64,000 nucleotides of DNA, taken from positions 55,689-119,688 of the forward strand of contig NZ_JQKB01000014.1 in assembly GCF_000745835.1 (NCBI RefSeq), written 5' to 3'. Below, one piece after another: positions 35,846-42,467 of this stretch. Both the position numbers and the translations under genes were made by a program. The notes under the pieces were generated by a model. The model saw nothing but the letters and a program-made list of their open reading frames with translations, was not told where the DNA came from and made no database searches. The DNA comes from Belnapia moabensis DSM 16746. GTDB lineage: Bacteria > Pseudomonadota > Alphaproteobacteria > Acetobacterales > Acetobacteraceae. Every line of letters begins with the position of its first letter. The first letter of the stretch is position 1.

Positions 35846-36718
35846 ATGCGGCTCGGCGACGAGAGGGAAAGCGGCAATATCGAGGACCGGCGTGGCGGCG
35901 GCGGTCGTGGCGGACTCCCTATCGGCGTGGCAGGCGGCGGGCTCGGGACCATCGCGCTGGTGCTGGTGGCGCTGTTCTTCGGCGTCGATCCGTCGGTGAT
36001 CCTCTCGGGCGGCGGCGGCGGTCAGCCGGATGCGCCGGTCGCGCGGCAGGAGGGCAGCGGTCCGTCGGAGGTTGCGGATGATGGGCAGCGCCGCTTCGTC
36101 GCGCAGGTGCTGGCGACGACGGAGGATGTCTGGACAGAGGCCTTCCGCCGCGGCGGCAACACCTACCAGCCGCCCAACCTCGTGCTGTTCAGTGGCACGA
36201 CGCAGAGCGGCTGTGGCACGGCGCAGACGGCGACGGGGCCCTTCTACTGTCCGCTCGACCAGAAGGTGTATCTCGACACCGCGTTCTTCCGCGAGATGGA
36301 GCGGCGGCTGGGCGCGCCGGGCGACTTCGCCCGCGCCTATGTCATCGCGCATGAAGTCGGCCACCATGTGCAGAACCAGATCGGCGTGCTGCGCCGCGTC
36401 GATGCGGAGCGGCGCGGGATGGGAGAGGCGGAGTCCAACGCGCTGCAGGTGCGCGTCGAGCTGCAGGCGGATTGCTTCGCCGGCGTCTGGGCGAACCGCA
36501 CGCAGCAGATGCGCCAGGTGCTCGAGCAGGGCGATATCGAGGAGGGGTTGAACGCCGCCGCCGCTGTGGGTGACGACCGGCTGCAACGGCGCTCGCGCGG
36601 CGTGGTGGTGCCGGAGAGCTTCACCCATGGCAGCTCGGCGCAGCGGGTGCAGTGGTTCCGCCGCGGGCTGGAGGCGGGCGATCCCCGTGCCTGTGACACG
36701 TTTGCGGGACGACCCTGA
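35846..36718 (+). CDS. YpfJ-type neutral zinc metallopeptidase
   Basis: This 290-residue protein has an N-terminal Gly/Arg-rich cytoplasmic part, one membrane segment (about 33-47), and a periplasmic domain of the YpfJ family with the zinc-binding HEVGHHVQ near residues 169-176 and the later glutamate region ELQADCFAG. A CGT..YCPLDQKVYLD block fits. Such proteins look like peptidases, but activity is not well documented. It stands alone between the CoA transferase and a periplasmic protein. Confidence 0.88.
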   Translation: MRLGDERESGNIEDRRGGGGRGGLPIGVAGGGLGTIALVLVALFFGVDPSVILSGGGGGQPDAPVARQEGSGPSEVADDGQRRFVAQVLATTEDVWTEAFRRGGNTYQPPNLVLFSGTTQSGCGTAQTATGPFYCPLDQKVYLDTAFFREMERRLGAPGDFARAYVIAHEVGHHVQNQIGVLRRVDAERRGMGEAESNALQVRVELQADCFAGVWANRTQQMRQVLEQGDIEEGLNAAAAVGDDRLQRRSRGVVVPESFTHGSSAQRVQWFRRGLEAGDPRACDTFAGRP

Positions 36719-36826
36719 TCCGAAGCGCTTACGGCTGTACCTGCAACGAACGGAACGGTGCGATGTCCGTTAGTGGACCAATGGCGCGCTGCAAGCGGGC
36801 CATCGCCACAACACGGGAACACGAAG

Positions 36827-37243
36827 ATGCGAAAGACGATCCTCAGCCTGGCGCTGCTCGGCACCATCTCGGCCCTGCCGGCTTTCGCCCAGACCGCCAC
36901 CGCGCCCGGGACCGCACCTGGGGCCGCCACGGCGCCCGGGACCGCCACCGCGCCCCGGACCGAGCCCGACCGCAGCGGCACCAATGCGCCGAGCGCGCGC
37001 AGCGAAAGCACGCCGCCGGCGGTCACCATGGATAACGGCACCCGCACCACCGCGAACGCGCCGGCGGCCGGTGCCAACAGCTTCACCGAGGGCCAGGCGC
37101 GCAGCCGGATCGAGGCTGCCGGCTTCAGCGGCGTCGATGACCTCCAGAAGGACGACCAGGGCATCTGGCGGGCCCGCGCGACGCGCAACGGACAACAGGT
37201 CAGCGTCTCGCTCGACTTCCAGGGCAATGTGACGACGCGCTGA
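36827..37243 (+). CDS. Secreted PepSY-like small protein
   Basis: This 138-residue protein has a clear Sec signal peptide (1-22, ALPAFAQ cut), a Thr/Ala/Pro/Gly-rich linker with repeated TAPGTA units (about 23-60), and a C-terminal domain of about 55 residues, FTEGQARSRIEAAGFSGV to VSLDFQGNV, resembling a single PepSY domain. It is probably periplasmic. The gene is 30 bases before the stress-protein gene on the same strand and likely cotranscribed. Confidence 0.65.
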   Translation: MRKTILSLALLGTISALPAFAQTATAPGTAPGAATAPGTATAPRTEPDRSGTNAPSARSESTPPAVTMDNGTRTTANAPAAGANSFTEGQARSRIEAAGFSGVDDLQKDDQGIWRARATRNGQQVSVSLDFQGNVTTR

Positions 37244-37272
37244 ACCTTTCGAACGGAACAGGAGACTTCATC

Positions 37273-38295
37273 ATGGCGACACGCACCATCGCGCGTCTTT
37301 TCGACAACTACTCCGACGCGGCCGCGGCCGTGCGCGACCTCGAGGCCGCTGGCTTCCCGCATGACGACATCAGCCTCGTTGCCCGCGGCGCCGAGGGCGG
37401 CACGACGACGCCGACCACCAGCACCACCGATGTCGCCGACAACGGCCCGGGCCATACCGGCGCCAGCACCGGCGCGGGGACGGGTGCGACGCTCGGCACG
37501 CTGGTCGGCGGCGGCGCGGGGCTGCTTGCCGGCATCGGCGCGCTGGCGATCCCGGGGCTCGGCCCGATCGTCGCGGCTGGTTGGCTGGTGGCGGCGCTGA
37601 CCGGCGCCGGCGTCGGCGCGGCGGCAGGCGGGCTGCTCGGCGCGCTGACCCAGGCGGGGCTCGGCGAGGAGCAGGCCGCGGTCTATGCCGAGGGCGTGCG
37701 GCGCGGCAGCAACCTCGTCACCGTGCGGGCCGATGACAGCCGCGCGCATGAGATCGACGCGATCCTGGCGCGGCACAATGCGCAGGACCTCGATGCCAGC
37801 AGCGGCCGCTGGGACGAGAGCGGCTGGGTGCGGCATGACAGCGCGCCGCGCGCGGCGGATGACACGATGCCGGCGCGGTCGACGGCGACTGCCGGGATGA
37901 CCAGCCCCACGACCGGCCTCGGCGCGGCGACGGGCATCGGCACCACGACGGCTGCGGGGCAGATGGGCACTCGCACCGGCGCCGGCACGCGGACGGATGC
38001 GGCGATCGGCAGCCCCGATGGCACGCCGGGCAATCCGCCGGGCACGCAGGCGTCGCGCGGCTTCGACGATGTCGCTGGCACCAATGTCAGCGGCGCGCGG
38101 CCGCAGAACGAGACCAGCCGTGGCGCGGGCACCGGCACCGGCATGGGCGGCACCAGCGCGCCTGACGGTACGCCGGGCAATCCGCCGGGCACGCAGGTCT
38201 CGCGCGGTTTCGACAAGGTGGCGGGCACCAATGTGAGCGGTGCCCATCCCGAGAACGAGACCAACCCGAACCGGAACCCCGATCCGGCTATCTAG
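37273..38295 (+). CDS. General-stress-protein-17M-like protein with C-terminal repeats
   Basis: This 340-residue protein begins ARLFDNYSDAAAAVRDLEAAG, a ferredoxin-like fold found in YflT/GSP17M stress proteins, and then has a Gly/Ala hydrophobic hairpin (about residues 70-120) like a membrane-inserting glycine zipper. A second part of the stress domain (NLVTVRADDSRAHEIDAIL) follows. The tail has two near-identical 33-residue repeats starting DGTPGNPPGTQ. The family is linked to general stress, but function is unknown. Confidence 0.7.
   Translation: MATRTIARLFDNYSDAAAAVRDLEAAGFPHDDISLVARGAEGGTTTPTTSTTDVADNGPGHTGASTGAGTGATLGTLVGGGAGLLAGIGALAIPGLGPIVAAGWLVAALTGAGVGAAAGGLLGALTQAGLGEEQAAVYAEGVRRGSNLVTVRADDSRAHEIDAILARHNAQDLDASSGRWDESGWVRHDSAPRAADDTMPARSTATAGMTSPTTGLGAATGIGTTTAAGQMGTRTGAGTRTDAAIGSPDGTPGNPPGTQASRGFDDVAGTNVSGARPQNETSRGAGTGTGMGGTSAPDGTPGNPPGTQVSRGFDKVAGTNVSGAHPENETNPNRNPDPAI
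38017..38262 (+). repeat. Two 99-bp coding direct repeats
   Basis: Bases 38017-38115 and 38164-38262 are near-identical 99-bp units encoding 33 residues (DGTPGNPPGTQ.SRGFD.VAGTNVSGA.P.NET) separated by a 48-bp Gly/Thr-rich linker. Differences are mostly third-position, so the protein repeat is under constraint. Confidence 0.85.
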
Positions 38296-38328
38296 AGCAA
38301 GCTCCCATTCGGCGGGAGTAGGTGGAGC

Positions 38329-38358
38329 GGTGTCCGTGAGCCAAGGTGAACGGACATC
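38329..38358. terminator. Terminator-like hairpin between convergent genes
   Basis: A 9-bp stem (GGTGTCCGT / ACGGACATC, one wobble) with a 12-base loop lies between the stress-protein gene and the convergent amidohydrolase gene. A second smaller stem (CTCCC / GGGAG, 38302-38318) precedes it. No U-tract is present. Confidence 0.45.
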
Positions 38359-38361
38359 GCC

Positions 38362-39453
38362 CTAAGCGAGTGGGGCCCGTCGCGCGATGACCGCGACGGG
38401 CCCGCCGCCGTCCGGGCCCTGGTGCTCGGCGCCGCCGCTGACGAAGATGTCGGTGCGGCCGACGGCGCCGGCGATGACGCCGCCCACCACTGCGCGGGCA
38501 TGGCGCGTGGCGTTGATGTCGCTGTCGTCCCACATGATGTGACGCTGGCCGCGGATGCGGCCGTCCGATGAAGGCTCCGCCTTCGCCAGCACGGCGACGA
38601 GGCGGTCGGCGGCGGAGGGGGCGAGCTGGCCATCTTCCGTCGGCAGGCCGGCGAGGCGGAGGGCGCGGTGCACGGCCGGCAGGTCGATGGCATCCCGCAT
38701 CACCGCATGGGCGATGGCGAGGTCGCCGCTCCAGTCAGGGCTGTTGCCGAGGACGATGATCTCGCAGCGCTCCAGCTCGACGCCGGCGGAGGCGCTGGCG
38801 ACGGCGGAGTGCTTCTCCAAGTTCCGGCCGATCTCGTTGGGGGCGATGGCGTCGACCTCGCCGAGGGCCAGGGCCACGCCGAGGGCGGAGGCGCCGCGGG
38901 AGAGGCCCATCGAGGCATAGGTGTCCTCAGTCGCCACGGGGGCGCGTGCGGCGGCGATGCGCTCCGTCGTCAGCAGCGGGCATTTCACCTGGACGTAGTG
39001 GGGCTCGGCGATGCCGGCCTCCGCCATCGCCTCGCGCACCGCGGCGGCGACGGCTTCGGCCTGGGCGGGGCGGCCGATCTCCTCCGGGGCGAGGTCGCGG
39101 GTGAAGGCGGTGCCGATGGCCAGGGCGCCCTGCGGGTTGGGTGTGTCGGCCGCCGCCACCGTGAGGATGAGGAAATGCGGGGAGAGGCCGCCCTCCGTGC
39201 CGCCGGACATGACGAGGGCGACGCGGGCGGCGGCTTCGGCGCCGAGTTGGCGCGTCAGCAGCAGCGTGAGGGATTGCACGGCATAGGCGCGGGTGAAGTC
39301 GTTGACGCAGCCATTGCCCTCGGTCTTGCCGAGGATGGCCACGATGCCTGCTGGGTCGAGCGTGCCGGCGGCGATGAGTTGCTCGATCGCCGCGGTGTCG
39401 CCAGGGTGGCGCATCGGGACGCGGTGGAGGGCGGCGCGGCGGGGCTTCGGCAT
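38362..39453 (-). CDS. Ring-opening amidohydrolase, cyanuric acid hydrolase/barbiturase family
   Basis: This family hydrolyses cyanuric acid (AtzD/TrzD) or barbiturate. The 363-residue length fits. The three pseudo-repeat domains each show the expected motifs: GKTEGNGCVNDF and VMSGGTEGG in the first, KCPLLT and SASAGVEL in the second, and GQRHIMWDDSDI with FVSGGAEHQGPDGGG in the third, giving three Ser-Lys pairs. The start at 39453 avoids an unconserved extension. It is divergent from an unrecognised gene. The true substrate cannot be told; no other triazine-pathway gene (atzE, atzF) is seen. Confidence 0.87.
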   Translation of the reverse strand: MPKPRRAALHRVPMRHPGDTAAIEQLIAAGTLDPAGIVAILGKTEGNGCVNDFTRAYAVQSLTLLLTRQLGAEAAARVALVMSGGTEGGLSPHFLILTVAAADTPNPQGALAIGTAFTRDLAPEEIGRPAQAEAVAAAVREAMAEAGIAEPHYVQVKCPLLTTERIAAARAPVATEDTYASMGLSRGASALGVALALGEVDAIAPNEIGRNLEKHSAVASASAGVELERCEIIVLGNSPDWSGDLAIAHAVMRDAIDLPAVHRALRLAGLPTEDGQLAPSAADRLVAVLAKAEPSSDGRIRGQRHIMWDDSDINATRHARAVVGGVIAGAVGRTDIFVSGGAEHQGPDGGGPVAVIARRAPLA

Positions 39454-39514
39454 CGGCGGGGGCTTCCGGAAGAGGGTTTCAGTGGCACCATGGCGGGGCG
39501 AAGGAGGGTTCCGC

Positions 39515-40264
39515 ATGTATGGCACCATTGCGCTCGACGGGCGCGGCTACCGCTTCATCCCGGCGGTGTTCCAGTATTCGGGCGGCGTCGCGGCGCTGCC
39601 GGGCTGGCGGCTGGAGCGGGTGCGCTTCGCCGATCCGGTGCCGCTGGCCGCGGGCTTCGCGCAGATCGCCGAGTTCCTGCGCTCGGCGGGGCTGCCGCTG
39701 ACGGCGTTCTGCGCCTGCGAGTTGCGGTCGCCGGCGCCCTTCACCGATGACGGTTTCCGGCGGTTCAACGAGGGCTATGCAAAGGTGCTCGGCGAGTGGG
39801 ACGTGCTGGCGGAGGGGCGGAACCCCGTGGCGCGCAGCAATGTCTGCCCGGAGATCGCGCCGCCGGCGGAGCCGTGCTTCCATGCCTTCAGCTATGCGCT
39901 GCCGGATGCGGGGGCGGGGCCGAGCTTCGTCGTCGCGGGCAGCGGCGAGAGCATGGAGGGGAAGGTGACCTATGCGGAGAGCACGGTCGCCTACCGGGAC
40001 CTGTCGCCGGAGGGCATCCGGGCCAAGGCCGAGTATGTGCTGGGCGAGATGGAGCGGCGGATGGCGGCGCTCGATGCCGGCTGGGCGGCTACGACGGGGG
40101 TGCAGGTCTACACGGTGCATGACATCCATCCCTTTCTCGGCGACGAACTGGTGCGGCGCGGGGCGGCCAGGCATGGCGTCACCTGGCAGCATTGCCGGCC
40201 GCCGGTGGTGGACCTGGAATACGAGATGGATTGCCGCGGGCTGCCGCTGGAGCGGGTGATCTAA
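39515..40264 (+). CDS. Conserved hypothetical, possibly RidA-like fold (249 aa)
   Basis: I do not recognise this 249-residue protein with certainty. It lacks signal or membrane segments. Residues about 60-95 (LTAFCACELRSP...FTDDGFRRFNEGYAKVLGEWD) and the C-terminus (GVQVYTVHDIHP then CRPPVVDLEYEMDCRG) have a rhythm like RidA/YjgF deaminases, whose active-site Arg-Pro and EMD/EI ends look similar. It is divergent from the cyanuric-acid-hydrolase-like gene with only 61 bases between the start codons, so shared regulation is likely. GGAGGG precedes the ATG at 39515. Confidence 0.65.
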   Translation: MYGTIALDGRGYRFIPAVFQYSGGVAALPGWRLERVRFADPVPLAAGFAQIAEFLRSAGLPLTAFCACELRSPAPFTDDGFRRFNEGYAKVLGEWDVLAEGRNPVARSNVCPEIAPPAEPCFHAFSYALPDAGAGPSFVVAGSGESMEGKVTYAESTVAYRDLSPEGIRAKAEYVLGEMERRMAALDAGWAATTGVQVYTVHDIHPFLGDELVRRGAARHGVTWQHCRPPVVDLEYEMDCRGLPLERVI

Positions 40265-40375
40265 ATTCCTAAAGCTTCGGGCGGCCAAGTTCTTGATCCC
40301 GCTCGCTTCAGTGCGGTGGCTTGAGACTTTTAGAGGTTGAGGGCCATCGCGCGGGCTCGGGCGATCGACTCCTGT

Positions 40376-40403
40376 GGATAATCAACTTTTGGTTTGGTTA
40401 TCC
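40376..40403 (+). promoter_or_regulatory. Inverted repeat upstream of the YopT-like gene
   Basis: A 10-bp inverted repeat (GGATAATCAA / TTGGTTATCC, one G-U) with an 8-base T-rich loop lies about 50 bases before the ATG at 40455, in an AT-richer stretch unlike the neighbourhood. It could be an operator or an RNA hairpin. Confidence 0.4.
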
Positions 40404-40454
40404 TCGATGCGGGCGCGGCTCGACGCGCCTGCATTGGGAGGAGACGGGACAGCC

Positions 40455-41087
40455 ATGGCCGTCATGAAAGCAATCGCCAAGGATGCCTGGGCGATGGGTG
40501 AACTCGTCTATGCCTATCAACAGGGGGACGCGGACTACAACTACAAGGATATCGGCCCCTGGGGCGCGGTGCGGAACGGCTATTGCGCGGCGCTCGGCTT
40601 CAAGTGGATCGGGCTGCGCCTGCGCGGGCAGGACCTGCCCTACGACGTCAAGACTCGCTTCGCCGAGAAGGAGGACTGGCGCATCACCCGGTTGCACAAC
40701 CTGACCAAGGACGCCAACGGGTACAACAACGTGCTCCAGGAACTCGGGCTCGAGCGACAGGCGCCGACGACCTTCTTCGGTATCCCGTCGGCCCTGCAGG
40801 TCGTGCCGAAGGTGGGGGCTGAAGAGGGCTGCTACATGATCCAGTACAAGCGCGACGGTGGCGGGCACCTCGCGGCCATCCAGGTCGAGCCGAAGACCTT
40901 CCGGTATTTCGACGCCAATTTCGGGCACTTCGCCTTCGCGTCCAAGGACCGGTTCACGGCTTGGTACCAGGACTTCCTCACCGTGTCCGGCTACCGGGCG
41001 CGCTACCTGAACGCGACGATCGTGACCAAGGTGGCGCTGTATTCGGGCTCCAGCGTGAGCGGCCTCCGGGCCCGGTTCGGCGGCTAA
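40455..41087 (+). CDS. YopT/C58-like putative cysteine peptidase
   Basis: This 210-residue protein shows the three parts of a C58 (YopT/AvrPphB) cysteine peptidase in the right order: NGYCAALGFKWIG (Cys near residue 43), GGGHLAAIQ (His near 141) and YFDANFGHFAF (Asp near 155). Members cut host or own proteins, and some are type III effectors. There is no signal peptide. I prefer the ATG at 40455; GTG 40374 and ATG 40407 are in frame but lack ribosome sites. The gene stands alone between convergent cysG and the unknown gene. Family assignment is by motif only. Confidence 0.6.
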   Translation: MAVMKAIAKDAWAMGELVYAYQQGDADYNYKDIGPWGAVRNGYCAALGFKWIGLRLRGQDLPYDVKTRFAEKEDWRITRLHNLTKDANGYNNVLQELGLERQAPTTFFGIPSALQVVPKVGAEEGCYMIQYKRDGGGHLAAIQVEPKTFRYFDANFGHFAFASKDRFTAWYQDFLTVSGYRARYLNATIVTKVALYSGSSVSGLRARFGG

Positions 41088-41096
41088 AGCGGGCTT

Positions 41097-41141
41097 GGCA
41101 CGGCAGGACTTAGGCTAGTAGTCCTATAGCCTGCCGGTGCC
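41097..41141. terminator. Terminator hairpin between convergent genes
   Basis: A GC-rich stem of 11 bp with one bulge (GGCACGGCAGG / CCTGCCGGTGCC) and a smaller inner stem (GGACT / AGTCC) separates the YopT-like gene from convergent cysG. It probably ends both units. Confidence 0.6.
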
Positions 41142-41156
41142 GGGAATGCAAGCGGT

Positions 41157-42467
41157 TCAGGCGGCGGCGAGCCAGCCGCGGCAGCCGCGGGCGACGGCCT
41201 CGCCGACCAGCAGCAAGGCGGGGCCGCCGGTGACCCAGCCCGGCGCCTCGGCGGCGATGCTTTGCAGCGTGCCGTGGAGGACGCGCTGCTGCGGCGTGCC
41301 GCCGCGCTCGATGACGGCCGCGGGCATGGAGGGCGACATGCCCTCGGCGACCAGGGCGTCGCGCAGCGGGGTCAGGGTACTGATGCCCATGTAGATCGCC
41401 AGGGTGTGGCCGGGCTGGACCAGGCCGCGGACATCGACGCCGCCGTCGCGCCGGTGGCCGGTGACGAAGGTGACGGCGCGGGCGGCGTCGCGATGCGTCA
41501 GCGGGATGCCGGCGCCGGCGGCGCAGGCGAGGGCCGCGGTGACGCCGGGAACGACCTCGCAGGGGATGCCGGCTTCCGCCAACGCCTCGGCTTCCTCGCC
41601 GCCGCGGCCGAAGATCAGCGGGTCGCCACCCTTGAGGCGCACCACGCGCTTGCCCTCGCGGGCGAGGCGAACCAGCAGCGTGTTAATGTCCTCCTGCTTC
41701 ATGCAGTGATTGGCCCGCGCCTTGCCGACGAAGATGCGCTCGGCATCGCGGCGGGCCATCTCCAGCACCGCTTCCGTGCCGAGGCGGTCGTGGACGATGA
41801 CATCGGCCTCGCCAAGGAGGCGGAGCGCGCGGAGCGTCAGCAGGTCGGCGGCGCCGGGGCCGGCGCCGACCAGGTGGACCATGCCGCGGGGTCGGGTGTC
41901 GGCGGCGTCGAGGGCGGTGGCGAAGGCGGCGTCGGCCTCCGGGTCGCGGCCGGCGAGGGCCAGTTCGGCGGGGGGGCCGGCCAGCGCCGCCTCGAGGAAG
42001 CGGCGGCGGGCGCCGAGGTCGGGCAGGCGGGCGCGGACGGCGGATTTGAAACGCTCGGCGAGGGCGGCGATGCGGCCGAGGGTGGGGGGCAGGACGGCCT
42101 CGATCCGCTGGCGGACCATGCGGGCGAGGACGGGGGCGGCGCCACCGGTCGAGACGGCGATGGTGACCGGGTCCCGGTCGATGATGGCCGGCATCAGGGC
42201 TGTGCAGAGGGCGGGGCGGTCGACCACGTTCACTGGGATCCCCCGCGCGCGGCAGGCGGCGGCGAGAGCCTGCAGCTCGGCCTCCGGGGCGTCGGCGCCG
42301 ATGGCCAGCGGGCAGCCATCCAGCAGGTGGTCTTCGAAACGGGTGGCGAAGCGGATCTCGGCGCCGGCGGCGCGGAGGGGCTCGGCCTTGCGTTCCGCTA
42401 CCTCGCCGCTGCCGAGGACCAGCACCGGCCGGGCCTGGAGGTCGAGGAAGACGGGGAAATGCTGCAT
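41157..42467 (-). CDS. cysG: Siroheme synthase CysG (trifunctional)
   Basis: CysG methylates uroporphyrinogen III and then oxidises and inserts iron to give sirohaem, the cofactor of NirA. The 436-residue protein has an N-terminal Met8-type dehydrogenase/chelatase domain (VLVLGSGEVAERK at 15-27, STGGAAPVLARMVR) and a C-terminal uroporphyrin methyltransferase domain (HLVGAGPGAADLLTLRA, RLKGGDPLIFGRGGEE). Its ATG overlaps the nasA stop as TGATG, so it ends the nitrate operon and is coupled to nasA. Confidence 0.95.
   Translation of the reverse strand: MQHFPVFLDLQARPVLVLGSGEVAERKAEPLRAAGAEIRFATRFEDHLLDGCPLAIGADAPEAELQALAAACRARGIPVNVVDRPALCTALMPAIIDRDPVTIAVSTGGAAPVLARMVRQRIEAVLPPTLGRIAALAERFKSAVRARLPDLGARRRFLEAALAGPPAELALAGRDPEADAAFATALDAADTRPRGMVHLVGAGPGAADLLTLRALRLLGEADVIVHDRLGTEAVLEMARRDAERIFVGKARANHCMKQEDINTLLVRLAREGKRVVRLKGGDPLIFGRGGEEAEALAEAGIPCEVVPGVTAALACAAGAGIPLTHRDAARAVTFVTGHRRDGGVDVRGLVQPGHTLAIYMGISTLTPLRDALVAEGMSPSMPAAVIERGGTPQQRVLHGTLQSIAAEAPGWVTGGPALLLVGEAVARGCRGWLAAA

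Noticed and set aside
38017..38262. Short repeats read as a possible CRISPR
   Set aside because: Only two units, both in frame within one gene, with a coding linker.
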